Shown here piece after piece: positions 1 to 8,418 of a stretch of DNA of 64,000 nucleotides. The translations under genes and the position numbers were made by a program. The notes under the pieces were generated by a model that saw nothing but the letters and a program-made list of their open reading frames with translations, did not search any database and had not been told where the DNA came from. The stretch's first letter is position 1. Every line of letters begins with the position of its first letter. The DNA is from CAVXJN01 sp963773585 (GTDB lineage: Bacteria > Pseudomonadota > Gammaproteobacteria > JASBUN01): the NCBI GenBank assembly GCA_963773585.1, contig CAVZBR010000006.1, positions 124,001 to 188,000 on the forward strand, written 5' to 3'.

Positions 1-413
1 ACGTGCACCAGAGCGCGGTCGCCATGCATCAGGCTGCGCATCTGGCGCGCCGATAAAAACAGGTCGTCGCCGCCGCCATCCGGCACCAGGAAACCGAAGC
101 CGTCGGCGTGACCGATCACGCGACCGCGCACCAGATCGAGCTTATTCACCGGCGCGTAGCCGCGGCGGCTGAAGATCAGCTGGCCGTCACGTTCCATGGC
201 GCGCAAACGCCGCCGCAGCGCTTCGAGGTGATCGTCGGATTCCAGATTTAGCGCTTCCGCCAACTGCTCGCGGTTGAGCGCAGCGCCGCGGGATTCAAGA
301 AGTTCGAGAATGAATTCGCGACTGGGAATGGGATTTTCGTATTTTTTCGATTCGCGCTCGGCGTGTGGGTCTTTACCGCCGGCGGCTCGTTCCCGCTTGT
401 TTTGTTTGCTCAT
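1..413 (-). CDS. rnr: Ribonuclease R, N-terminal part (cut by window edge)
   Basis: This is a 3'-to-5' exoribonuclease of the RNB family that degrades structured RNA and takes part in tRNA, rRNA and mRNA quality control. Only the first 137 codons are in the window; the rest lies beyond base 1. After a basic, charged N-terminus (starting MSKQNKRER) comes the helix-turn-helix region typical of RNase R (IPSREFILELLESRGAALNR), then the first cold-shock/OB domain (VRGRVIGHADGFGFLVPDGG). The ATG at 413 is the first start of this frame. It sits at the end of the purA block, as rnr does in E. coli, but here a tRNA-Leu on the opposite strand separates it from purA. The catalytic RNB domain cannot be checked. 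Confidence 0.9.
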   Translation of the reverse strand, partial: MSKQNKRERAAGGKDPHAERESKKYENPIPSREFILELLESRGAALNREQLAEALNLESDDHLEALRRRLRAMERDGQLIFSRRGYAPVNKLDLVRGRVIGHADGFGFLVPDGGGDDLFLSARQMRSLMHGDRALVH

Positions 414-490
414 GTGTACTGCGGATATCCTTGGATTCTGAAAGTCTGTCAGTATGCTTTCGCCCCGTGCGGCCGTTGGTCGCGGGGCGA

Positions 491-519
491 TTGACAACGA
501 ATGGGGCAACCGGTAAAGT
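491..519 (+). promoter_or_regulatory. Sigma-70-type promoter of tRNA-Leu
   Basis: A perfect -35 hexamer TTGACA (491-496) is followed by a 17-base spacer and a -10-like TAAAGT (514-519). The predicted start of transcription is near 526, about 30 bases before the tRNA-Leu gene. The call rests on the consensus match, the ideal spacing and the position. Confidence 0.6.
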
Positions 520-556
520 GCGCGACTTCGTGAGCGCACCCGCGCTGTCCGACACT

Positions 557-643
557 GCCGAGGTGGCGGAATTGGTAGACGCGCTAGCTTCAGGTGCTAG
601 TGGGGGTAACCCCGTGGAGGTTCAAGTCCTCTCCTCGGCACCA
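557..643 (+). tRNA. tRNA-Leu (anticodon CAG)
   Basis: The gene folds as a class II tRNA. The acceptor arms GCCGAGG (557-563) and CCTCGGC pair fully. The anticodon stem CTAGC/GCTAG encloses the loop TTCAGGT with anticodon CAG at 591-593. A long variable arm follows, then the T arm with TTCAAGT, and the 3' CCA is encoded. The long variable arm and CAG anticodon identify leucine, reading CUG codons. It lies between rnr and purA and has its own promoter upstream. Confidence 0.97.
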
Positions 644-646
644 TCC

Positions 647-666
647 GGCAATCTTCCCTGATTGCC
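647..666. terminator. Hairpin between tRNA-Leu and purA 3' ends
   Basis: A perfect 7-bp stem GGCAATC/GATTGCC with a 6-base loop lies directly after the tRNA-Leu CCA end and before the convergent purA stop. There is no clear T-run on either side. It may help processing or termination of one or both transcripts, but it is not a textbook intrinsic terminator. Confidence 0.35.
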
Positions 667-681
667 AGCAAGTATAACCGC

Positions 682-1977
682 TCAACTGTCGAACGGATGC
701 CGCAAGATAATGGTTTCGGAGCGGTCCGGCCCGGTTGAAATGATATCGATCGGCGTTTCCACCACTTCTTCGATTTTCTTCAGATAGCTGCGTGCATTTT
801 CCGGAAGATCGTCGTAACGGCGCACGCCGACGGTCGATTCCTTCCAGCCCGGCAATTCGACGTAAACCGGTTCACAGGCAGCGAACGCCTCCGCGCCCAC
901 CGGCGGCATCTCCAATTCCGCTCCGCCCTGACGATAGCCGATACAGATGCGGATGGTGTCGAGCCCGTCCAACACGTCCAGTTTGGTAATGCAGATACCG
1001 GACAAACTATTCACCCGAATCGCGCGCCGGAGGGACACCGCGTCGAACCAGCCGCAGCGCCGGGGCCGCCCGGTGGTGGCGCCGAATTCGTGCCCCTGGC
1101 GCGCCAGGTGTTCACCCATTTCGTCGAACAACTCGGTCGGGAACGGTCCGGCGCCGACCCGGGTGGTATACGCCTTGGTGATGCCCAGTACGTAGTCCAT
1201 GTAGCGCGGCCCCAGCCCCGTGCCCGACGACGCACCGCCGGCGGTGGTGTTGGATGAGGTCACGAACGGATAGGTGCCGTGATCGATGTCCAGCAGCGTG
1301 CCTTGCGCGCCTTCGAACAACACACTTTCGCCGCGCTTGTGATATTGGAACAGCAATTCCGGCACGTCGGCCACCATGGGTTCGAGACGCTCCGCCATGG
1401 ACAGACAATCATCGAGCACTTCCTGGAAGTCGATGGTATCGGTCTGGAAATAGTGTTGCAGAACGAAGTTGTGGTAATAGGCCAGTTCGCCAAGCTTGGC
1501 GGCGAAGCGCTCGCGATGGAACAAATCTCCGAGCCGCAACCCGCGGCGTGCTGCTTTGTCTTCGTAGGCGGGACCGATGCCGCGTCCGGTGGTACCGATC
1601 GCTTCTTTGCCGCGGGCCTTTTCGCGCGCATGATCCAGGGCAACGTGATAGGGCAGAATCAGCGGGCAGGCGGCACTGATGCGCAGGCGCGCGGTAACCG
1701 GCACGCCGTTGGCTTCGAGCATGTCGATTTCTTCCAGCAGCGCGTGGGGTGAAACCACCACGCCGTTGCCGATCAAGCATTGCACGTCGTCCCGCAGTAT
1801 GCCCGACGGGATCAGGTGCAATACGGTCTTCTTGCCCTCGATTACCAGCGTATGGCCGGCATTGTGGCCACCTTGGAAGCGCGCTACCGCCGCAGCTCGG
1901 TCGGTCAGCAGATCAACGACCTTACCCTTGCCTTCATCGCCCCAGTGGGTGCCAATGACTACTACGTTCTTGCCCAT
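682..1977 (-). CDS. purA: Adenylosuccinate synthetase
   Basis: This enzyme joins IMP and aspartate using GTP to make adenylosuccinate, the first committed step to AMP, in the cytosol. The 431-residue length is normal. The N-terminus carries the GTP-binding and catalytic loop GDEGKGK at residues 13-19, with Asp14 as the expected catalytic base, and His42 lies in GGHNAGHT. The segment TTGRGIGPAYEDKAAR and the base-recognition motif ITKLDVLDGLD are also present. The ATG at 1977 is 54 bases after the hisZ stop. It is the last gene of the conserved superoperon before tRNA-Leu and rnr. Confidence 0.98.
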   Translation of the reverse strand: MGKNVVVIGTHWGDEGKGKVVDLLTDRAAAVARFQGGHNAGHTLVIEGKKTVLHLIPSGILRDDVQCLIGNGVVVSPHALLEEIDMLEANGVPVTARLRISAACPLILPYHVALDHAREKARGKEAIGTTGRGIGPAYEDKAARRGLRLGDLFHRERFAAKLGELAYYHNFVLQHYFQTDTIDFQEVLDDCLSMAERLEPMVADVPELLFQYHKRGESVLFEGAQGTLLDIDHGTYPFVTSSNTTAGGASSGTGLGPRYMDYVLGITKAYTTRVGAGPFPTELFDEMGEHLARQGHEFGATTGRPRRCGWFDAVSLRRAIRVNSLSGICITKLDVLDGLDTIRICIGYRQGGAELEMPPVGAEAFAACEPVYVELPGWKESTVGVRRYDDLPENARSYLKKIEEVVETPIDIISTGPDRSETIILRHPFDS

Positions 1978-2031
1978 GCTGTGGTTCCCATACGCTTAAA
2001 GAGAAATCTTCAAGTCGGACGCACGTCCGTC

Positions 2032-3225
2032 TCAACCTTCTTCCAACGGCACAACGGTCCAACTCCCGGACCGCGCCACCAATTGCCGGTGGCAACCCAT
2101 TTCCGCCGCGCTCGCCGTTTGCCCCGGCAAGGCGAACACCACGCGCTCGCCGGCGGCTCGCAATTCGCGGACCTTGGTACGCAGGGCGGGGGCATCCTCC
2201 GCCGGCGCCATGATGCCAGCTTCCTGTTCCATGTCCGGCGCCGCCGACAACGACACCAGGGTTTTGAGATCGGCGGAAAAACCGGTGGCGGAGCGGGCAC
2301 GGCCGAAAACCTGGCCGATATCGTCGTACCGCCCACCACGCGCCACTTCCTGGCCATGCCCCGGCACGAATGCCGCAAACACGATTCCGGTCTGATATCT
2401 GTAACCGCGCAATTCCGCCAGGTCGTAATGCAGCGGCAAATCCGGATAACGCTTGCGGAGCATCTGTGCAATGGTCTCCAGTTCAACCAGCGCATTCTGC
2501 ACCGGTTGCGCCGCAGCGGCCAGCACACTGCGCGCCTCCGCGAACACTTCGTCACCGCCATTCAAGCTCGCCAGACGCGCCAACATCGCGGCCGCCGCAG
2601 GCTGCGCCTCGGAATCCGCCAACAGTTCGCCGATTTCCGGCACCGCTTTGCGTTGCAGTGCATCGAACAACCGGGTTTCCGCTTGCTGCGACAGCCCCGC
2701 TTGGCGCGCCAGACCGCGAAAGATCCCGACGTGCCCGAGATCGATGTGCGGATTGCTGACTTGCGTAACCGCCAGCGTCTCCAGGGTCAGCTCAATGATC
2801 TCCAGGTCGCTCTCGATCCCGCCGTGGCCGTACAGTTCGGCTCCTACCTGCAGCGGCGCACGGGAGCCTGAAAAACCCTCGGGGTGGGTACGCAATACCG
2901 TGCCCAAATAACACAGACGTACCGGCGCGTTGCGGCGCAACTGGTGGGCATCGATGCGCGCGGCCTGGGGAGTCATGTCGGCGCGTAAACCCATCAAACG
3001 CCCGGTCAGGGGATCGATGATCTTGAAGGTCTGCAACTCGAGGTCGCCGCCGGTGCCGGTCAACAGCGATTCCAGGTATTCGACGAACGGCGGCATGACC
3101 AGCTCATACCCCCAACTGCGGTAACAATCGAGCAGCGTGCGACGGAGTCGCTCGAGTTGCGCCGCTTGGGGCGGCAGCAGCTCTTCTATGCCTTCAGGAA
3201 GCAGCCAAGTGTCTTCGTTGCTCAT
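2032..3225 (-). CDS. hisZ: ATP phosphoribosyltransferase regulatory subunit
   Basis: HisZ is a catalytically inactive histidyl-tRNA synthetase paralogue. It complexes with the short form of HisG to control the first step of histidine synthesis. The 397-residue protein shows the class II synthetase-like core: YRSWGYELVMPPFVEYLESLL early on, then MGLRADMTPQAARI, and RGGRYDDIGQVFGRARSATG near residues 295-315. The start has the usual WLLPEGIEELLPPQAAQLE. It lies between yjeT and purA, a position seen in many gammaproteobacteria outside the enteric group. Its presence implies a short HisG elsewhere in the genome. A true HisS is unlikely given the length and the neighbours. Confidence 0.93.
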   Translation of the reverse strand: MSNEDTWLLPEGIEELLPPQAAQLERLRRTLLDCYRSWGYELVMPPFVEYLESLLTGTGGDLELQTFKIIDPLTGRLMGLRADMTPQAARIDAHQLRRNAPVRLCYLGTVLRTHPEGFSGSRAPLQVGAELYGHGGIESDLEIIELTLETLAVTQVSNPHIDLGHVGIFRGLARQAGLSQQAETRLFDALQRKAVPEIGELLADSEAQPAAAAMLARLASLNGGDEVFAEARSVLAAAAQPVQNALVELETIAQMLRKRYPDLPLHYDLAELRGYRYQTGIVFAAFVPGHGQEVARGGRYDDIGQVFGRARSATGFSADLKTLVSLSAAPDMEQEAGIMAPAEDAPALRTKVRELRAAGERVVFALPGQTASAAEMGCHRQLVARSGSWTVVPLEEG

Positions 3226-3264
3226 GATTGTGTGATCAAAACCGAAACGCAGTCCGCAGTCGCA

Positions 3265-3453
3265 TCAGCCGCGCAGCGCGTATAGCAGCACGACCCCTAA
3301 TATCATACTTGCAAGCCCGGTGAATCGCAGCGCCCGATCCTCCATCTCGGCCATCTGCAATAACAGCTGCCGGACCGTGCGAGGACTCAGGAACGGCAGA
3401 ACGCCTTCGATCACCAGTACCAGCGCTATCGCGATGAACAAATCATGCCACAC
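3265..3453 (-). CDS. yjeT: DUF2065 small membrane protein, YjeT type
   Basis: This is a 62-residue inner-membrane protein of unknown function, conserved between hflC and purA in gammaproteobacteria. Two hydrophobic segments are visible, DLFIAIALVLVIEGVLPFL and a C-terminal LASMILGVVLLYALRG, separated by a charged stretch. The GTG at 3453 is preferred because GGGG lies six bases upstream and it gives the same distance to the ALVLV-EG motif as the E. coli protein. A GTG four codons upstream (3465) is the alternative. It starts 80 bases after hflC. Confidence 0.85.
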   Translation of the reverse strand: MWHDLFIAIALVLVIEGVLPFLSPRTVRQLLLQMAEMEDRALRFTGLASMILGVVLLYALRG

Positions 3454-3545
3454 GCCAGACCCCACAAAAAAATCCGGGATCCGATGCGGTCGCTCAATGA
3501 CCGCAACGTCTCCCGGCTTATGTCTCCTGCCGCCGGCCTTCGCGT

Positions 3546-4433
3546 TTAGCGCGCAGGCGCCGGCTTCAACGAAGATGTGCCGTTGAAATAGTCGAAAAAT
3601 TCCGAATCCGGCTGCAGCACCAGGACATCGTCCTTGCTGTCGAAGGAATTCCGATAGGCCTGCAAGCTTCGGTAGAACTCATAGAAGCTCGGATCGAGAC
3701 CATACACCTTGGCGTAGATTTCGGTCGCCTGTGCATCACCACCGCCGCGGATTTCCTGAGATTTGCGCCGCGCACTTGCCAGCAATTCCGTGCGTTCGCG
3801 ATCGGCGCGTGCGCGGATGATGCGCGATTCCTTCTCGCCCCGGGCTCGATGCTCTTTGGCGATACGCTCGCGCTCCGCGCTCATACGTTCGAACACTGAA
3901 CTGCGCACGTTCGGCGGCAACTCGATCTGTTTGATTCGCACGTCCACGATTTCGATGCCGAACTGGCCGAGCTTCTGATCGGCGCTCTTGGTGATGTTCT
4001 GCATGATTTCTTTGCGCTCACCCGAAACGACTTCTCGAATCGTGCGATTGCCGAGCTCAGCCTGTAACGCGTCCTTGATGGTCTGCGCCATGCGCGACGA
4101 GGCATCCGCTTCGCGCCCGCTGAACGATCGGTAGTAGTTTTCCACGTTGCCAATGCGCCACTTGACGAAATAGTCGACGAGAACGTTTTTCTTCTCCCCG
4201 GTCAGGATCCGCTCGGGATTGGAGTCGAGCGTCAGGATCCGCTTGTCGAACTTGCGCACATTGTTGATCAACGGGGTCTGGAAGTGCAGGCCCGGCTTGA
4301 AGTCGGAGCGAACGATTTCTCCCAATCGGAACTTGATCGCCAATTCGCGCTCGTTGACCATGAACACCGACATCCAAACCAGCGCCAGCACGATCACCAA
4401 CGCCACCAGCAAGAACATACGTGAGCCGGACAT
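3546..4433 (-). CDS. hflC: HflC, FtsH-modulating SPFH protein
   Basis: HflC forms with HflK a large periplasm-facing membrane cage around the AAA protease FtsH and limits its activity. The 295-residue protein has one N-terminal membrane helix (residues 5-24, FLLVALVIVLALVWMSVFMV). An SPFH/band-7 domain follows, starting with VNERELAIKFRLGEIV. A charged helical stretch (MSAERERIAKEHRARGEKE) precedes the alanine/glycine region and the YEFYRSLQAYRNSF motif typical of HflC. Its ATG overlaps the hflK stop codon by one base (TGATG), indicating translational coupling. Confidence 0.96.
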   Translation of the reverse strand: MSGSRMFLLVALVIVLALVWMSVFMVNERELAIKFRLGEIVRSDFKPGLHFQTPLINNVRKFDKRILTLDSNPERILTGEKKNVLVDYFVKWRIGNVENYYRSFSGREADASSRMAQTIKDALQAELGNRTIREVVSGERKEIMQNITKSADQKLGQFGIEIVDVRIKQIELPPNVRSSVFERMSAERERIAKEHRARGEKESRIIRARADRERTELLASARRKSQEIRGGGDAQATEIYAKVYGLDPSFYEFYRSLQAYRNSFDSKDDVLVLQPDSEFFDYFNGTSSLKPAPAR

Positions 4434-5599
4434 CAGCGACCCTCCCGTGCACGATCGCCGTTGTCGGAGCGGCTCGGATTGATCCGCATGGGCGAACTTT
4501 CATCGAGATAGTCGCGCATCGCGGGCACCGTAGCGCCAGCGGCGGTTGAAGCACTGGTCTTGTTGCGCGCAAATTGGTCCAGCGGCATATACAGCACGTT
4601 GTTGCCCTTGTTCACCTTCACCAGCACTTTGCTCACTCGAGCCATGACGCCTTCCATGGTTTCGAGATACAGGCGTTTGCGGGTGATTTCAGGCGCCTTC
4701 TTGTATTCGTTGAGTACCTGCTGAAAGCGGCTGGTATCGCCGCGAGCCCGGTCGACCACCTGGCGGCGGTAGGCTTCTGCCTCCTGTTCCAGTCGCTCTG
4801 CGTCGCCCTCGGCTTTGGGGATGATGTCGCGCGCGTAACCTTCCGCCTGTTTCTTGAAGCGGTCTTCGTCTTCTCGCGCCTTGATGGCATCTTCGAACGC
4901 GGCCTGGACCTGCTCCGGGGGCTGCGCATTTTCCAAGTTGACCTTGGTGACCCTCAAGCCCGCTCCATAGCGATCCACCAACTGCTGAATACGGGACTCG
5001 GCTTCGGTTACCAGCACCTCGCGGCCGCCGGACTCTGAAAGAATATCGTCCAGACGCTTGGTGCCGACCACTTCGCGCAGCGCGCTTTCGGTGACTTCCT
5101 TGAGGGTGTAATCCGGATCACGGACGTTGAACAAATAGTCCTCGGCGTTCTTGACCTGATATTGCACCGCCAAAGCGATGGACATCAGATTCTCGTCCTT
5201 GGTCAACATCTGCGCGTGGTGCTTCACGTCGCGTACGGCATCGACGTTGACCTTGTAGACCTGTTCCATGGGATACGGCAGATGCCAGTGGGGACCCGCG
5301 CCGACCGTGGATTGATATTGTCCAAAGCGCAGCACGACGCCGCGTTCTGCCGGGTCCACGATGTAGATCCCGGACAACAGCCAAACGATGACCGCAATCG
5401 CGACCAGCAAGCCAACGCCGAATCCCATTGCCGGCCCGCTGCGCCGAGGTCCGCCTCCTCCACCACCGCGTTTGCCGAATACGCCGCCGAACTTGTCCTG
5501 CATCTTGCGGACCAGTTCGTCCAGGTCCGGAGGACCTTCTTCTTTTCTGCGGCCCCAGGGATCCTGGTCTTTGCCACCACCCGGTTCATTCCAGGCCAT
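4433..5599 (-). CDS. hflK: HflK, FtsH-modulating SPFH protein
   Basis: HflK is the partner of HflC in the FtsH-regulating HflKC complex of the inner membrane. The 388-residue protein begins MAWNEPGGGKDQDPWG, has the glycine-rich N-terminal cytoplasmic segment (GKRGGGGGGPRR), then a membrane helix (GFGVGLLVAIAVIVWLLSGI) and an SPFH domain (DPAERGVVLRFGQY). A long charged helix (EAEAYRRQVVDRARGD) and a low-complexity C-terminus complete it. The ATG at 5599 is chosen because GGAG lies eight bases upstream; an in-frame GTG at 5605 overlaps that Shine-Dalgarno sequence and is less likely. The gene ends in a one-base overlap with hflC. Confidence 0.95.
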   Translation of the reverse strand: MAWNEPGGGKDQDPWGRRKEEGPPDLDELVRKMQDKFGGVFGKRGGGGGGPRRSGPAMGFGVGLLVAIAVIVWLLSGIYIVDPAERGVVLRFGQYQSTVGAGPHWHLPYPMEQVYKVNVDAVRDVKHHAQMLTKDENLMSIALAVQYQVKNAEDYLFNVRDPDYTLKEVTESALREVVGTKRLDDILSESGGREVLVTEAESRIQQLVDRYGAGLRVTKVNLENAQPPEQVQAAFEDAIKAREDEDRFKKQAEGYARDIIPKAEGDAERLEQEAEAYRRQVVDRARGDTSRFQQVLNEYKKAPEITRKRLYLETMEGVMARVSKVLVKVNKGNNVLYMPLDQFARNKTSASTAAGATVPAMRDYLDESSPMRINPSRSDNGDRAREGR

Positions 5600-5670
5600 C
5601 TGCACTCCATTGTTCTCCGAAAACTACATTCACAAACGCGTCCGCGGTGCGGACACGCAAAAGCCGCATT

Positions 5671-7023
5671 CTATGAGCCATGGGCTTGAGCCGCAAGGCG
5701 CTCCTCGCCGTAAGGTAGGAATTCGACCTGGGATTCCGCTTGCTTCATCAAACGATCGAAATCGCGGCGCGGCATCGCCACCTCCAACAACCAATCGCCT
5801 TGATCAGTGATTTTCTCGTGTAGCACCTCGCCGGTTTCGAACAACTGCGCGCGTACTCGGCCCTGCCCCATCGGTACACGCAACCAGCCGCGTACCGACT
5901 GGTCGGCAAAGATTTCCGACAGCGCTTCCAACAGCAGATCGACTCCGGCCCCCGTGTGCGCCGACAGCCAGACTTTCTTCACGCGCCCCTGTTCGTCACG
6001 GTCCAGGCGCGGCGCCATTTCCAGCAGGTCGATCTTGTTGTAGATCTGCAACTGACGGACCTGCTCCGCACCGATTTCCCGCAAGACCAGATTCACCTGC
6101 TCCGTATAGGCGTCTCGCTCGGGATCGTTGGCATCGATCACGTGCAGCAACAAACTCGCCTGAGCGGTCTCCTCCAAAGTCGAACGGAATGCCTCCACCA
6201 GATCGTGAGGCAGGTGGCGAATGAAACCCACGGTGTCCGCCACTACCACCGTACCGGCGCCCGGTAATTCGATCCGCCGCAAGGTGGGATCCAAAGTCGC
6301 GAACAACTGATCGGCCGCCATGACCTGTGCGTCCGTGAGCCGGTTGAACAGCGTGGACTTGCCGGCATTGGTGTAGCCCACCAGCGAAACCGTCGGCACC
6401 TCTGCGCGATGCCGCGCCCGACGTCCGAGGCTACGCTGCTCGCGCACTTTCTTCAGGCGTTTGTTGAGTTGTTTGATGCGGTTGCCGAGCAAGCGTCGGT
6501 CGGTTTCGAGCTGGGTTTCACCCGGTCCGCGCAGACCGATGCCGCCCTTTTGCCGTTCCAAGTGCGTCCAGCCGCGCACCAATCGCGTCGACAGGTGGCG
6601 CAGTTGCGCCAGCTCCACTTGCAGCTTGCCTTCGAACGATCGTGCCCGCTGCGCGAAAATATCGAGGATCAGCCCGGTGCGGTCCAGCACCCGGCACTGG
6701 AGCACCCGTTCAAGGTTACGCTCCTGGGACGGCGACAAGGAATGGTTGAACAGCACCAGTTCGGCGCCGGTGCGTGCGACCTGCTCACGGATTTCCTCGG
6801 CTTTGCCGCTGCCGACGAAATACCTGGACTCGGGCGTATGGCGGGAACCGGTGACGGTGCTCGTCACCTGCGCCCCAGCGGAGCGCGCAAGTTCGCCGAA
6901 TTCCTGCAAATCCTCGCGCTGACCTTCGGATTGCAGATCCAGGTGGACGAGAATTGCCTGCTCGCCGCTGCGGGGACGTTCAAACAAATGGCTGTCCCCA
7001 GCGGCCCAGCAGGTCGCGGTCAA
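5671..7023 (-). CDS. hflX: HflX ribosome-associated GTPase
   Basis: HflX is a GTPase that binds the 50S subunit and splits or rescues stalled ribosomes, especially after heat stress. An N-terminal HflX domain carries the family signature GGIGLRGPGETQLETDRR around residues 160-177. The G domain follows with G1 GYTNAGKST (216-224), G3 DTVGF and G4 NKID. A C-terminal domain then extends to a total of 450 residues. The frame opens with TTG at 7023, overlapping the hfq stop as TTGA. A second TTG at 6990, giving LFERPRSGEQA, better matches the E. coli N-terminus, so the start is uncertain within 11 codons. Linkage to hfq and hflK is the conserved order. Confidence 0.94.
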   Translation of the reverse strand: MTATCWAAGDSHLFERPRSGEQAILVHLDLQSEGQREDLQEFGELARSAGAQVTSTVTGSRHTPESRYFVGSGKAEEIREQVARTGAELVLFNHSLSPSQERNLERVLQCRVLDRTGLILDIFAQRARSFEGKLQVELAQLRHLSTRLVRGWTHLERQKGGIGLRGPGETQLETDRRLLGNRIKQLNKRLKKVREQRSLGRRARHRAEVPTVSLVGYTNAGKSTLFNRLTDAQVMAADQLFATLDPTLRRIELPGAGTVVVADTVGFIRHLPHDLVEAFRSTLEETAQASLLLHVIDANDPERDAYTEQVNLVLREIGAEQVRQLQIYNKIDLLEMAPRLDRDEQGRVKKVWLSAHTGAGVDLLLEALSEIFADQSVRGWLRVPMGQGRVRAQLFETGEVLHEKITDQGDWLLEVAMPRRDFDRLMKQAESQVEFLPYGEERLAAQAHGS

Positions 7024-7271
7024 ATATTGCCTGGTTCCGGCGTGTCATCGGTAGCGGTCTGCAACCTCACGTTGCGGGCGGGAACGACAGTGGAAATGGC
7101 ATGCTTATATACCATTTGGCTCACACTGTTCTTCAGAAGTACCACAAACTGATCAAATGACTCGATCTGGCCTTGCAGCTTGATCCCGTTGACCAAGTAG
7201 ATCGACACGGGGATCCGTTCCTTGCGTAGGGCATTCAAAAACGGCTCTTGTAGCGACTGCCCCTTGGGCAT
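7020..7271 (-). CDS. hfq: RNA chaperone Hfq
   Basis: Hfq is a hexameric Sm-like protein that binds small RNAs and A/U-rich mRNA and promotes their pairing. The 83-residue protein shows the Sm1 motif (VSIYLVNGIKLQGQIESFD) and the Sm2 signature MVYKHAISTVVP with the typical YKHA. The Q8 and F42-type RNA-binding residues fall in SLQEPFLN and FDQFVV. The ATG at 7271 gives the canonical MPKGQSLQ start and has AAGGAG upstream; a longer open frame to 7316 is not needed. A 145-base AT-rich spacer separates it from miaA, so an hfq-specific promoter is likely there, but no convincing hexamer pair was identified. Confidence 0.97.
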   Translation of the reverse strand: MPKGQSLQEPFLNALRKERIPVSIYLVNGIKLQGQIESFDQFVVLLKNSVSQMVYKHAISTVVPARNVRLQTATDDTPEPGNI

Positions 7272-7416
7272 AGCGGGTCTCCTTCTTGTACTGGTATCGG
7301 CCAATGTCAGATCCAATTCTAGCTACTGGGTAGGGCTTACGCGTGAAACCTTGCAAAAAAACACAAATCCAAGGTCCGCATAAGAATATTAACATATAAA
7401 GACAAACTTACCGCCA

Positions 7417-8376
7417 TCATTCCTGCAGCCAAGCCGCAATTCGACCGGACAACTGCCCCAGCGTAGCGGTAGCGAGCGCCTGGTAGCAATGCAAATCCTG
7501 TTCTGCTCGCAACCATGTCATCTGGCGCTTGGCCAGTTGCCGGGTCGCCGCCACCGACCGTTCGGTCATGGCGTCAAAAGAAAGCTTGCCGTCCAAATAA
7601 TCCCACACTTGACGATAGCCAACGGCGCGCATAGATGGCAGCTCCGCGGTCAAATCTCCGCGCTGTCGCAATCCCTCCACCTCGTCCACGAAGCCCTCGG
7701 CCAACATGCGGCCAAACCGATCTGCGATTCGTTCGTGCAGCGCCGCACGGTCCGTCTCCACCAGGGCCAGTTTCAACAGCCGCACCGGCGGCGGCGCGGC
7801 GGCTTGTTGCCGCGTCAACTCGCTCAATGTGCGGCCGCTGGCCCGGTACACCTCCAGCGCCCGCTGCGTTCGCTGCGGATCGTTGGGATGGATTCGCGCC
7901 GCGCTTTCCGGGTCTACGGCCCGCAGCTGCGCATGCACGGCGGGCCACCCAAGACGGCGAGCGGCCGCGGTGATTTCATCGCGGATCCCTTGATCCGCCG
8001 CCGGCAGATCCGCCAGGCCGCGCTGCAAGGCGCGGAAGTACAGCATGGTGCCACCCACCAGCAACGGCACTCGGCCCGCTGCCCGGATCGCCGCCAATTC
8101 CCGCAACGCGTCTTCGCGAAAGCGCGCGGCGGAGTAAGCTTCGGCCGGATCGACGATGTCGATCAGGCGATGGGGCGCGACCGCCAGCACCTCTGCGCCG
8201 GGCTTGGCGGTACCGATGTCCATGCCGCGGTACACCAGGGCCGAGTCAACGCTGACCAGCTCAACCGGGAAGCGCTGCGTCAGTGCCACGGCGACATCGG
8301 TCTTGCCGCAGGCGGTTGGACCCATCAGGGCTACAGCCGGGGGACGCGAATCTTCATCCCAGCGCTGCGACGTCAT
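7417..8376 (-). CDS. miaA: tRNA dimethylallyltransferase
   Basis: MiaA transfers a dimethylallyl group to N6 of A37 in tRNAs that read UNN codons, the first step to ms2i6A. The 319-residue protein has the P-loop GPTACGKTD at residues 19-27, the conserved DSALVYRGMDIGTAKP segment and the DP...YSAARFREDA motif. It also has VGGTMLYFRAL and RAVGYRQVWDYLDG near the C-terminus. These are all family hallmarks. It lies 42 bases downstream of mutL, as in E. coli. Confidence 0.96.
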   Translation of the reverse strand: MTSQRWDEDSRPPAVALMGPTACGKTDVAVALTQRFPVELVSVDSALVYRGMDIGTAKPGAEVLAVAPHRLIDIVDPAEAYSAARFREDALRELAAIRAAGRVPLLVGGTMLYFRALQRGLADLPAADQGIRDEITAAARRLGWPAVHAQLRAVDPESAARIHPNDPQRTQRALEVYRASGRTLSELTRQQAAAPPPVRLLKLALVETDRAALHERIADRFGRMLAEGFVDEVEGLRQRGDLTAELPSMRAVGYRQVWDYLDGKLSFDAMTERSVAATRQLAKRQMTWLRAEQDLHCYQALATATLGQLSGRIAAWLQE

Positions 8377-8418
8377 GTATTTTCATATGGGGCGGCTCGG
8401 AATGAATTACAAGGCCGC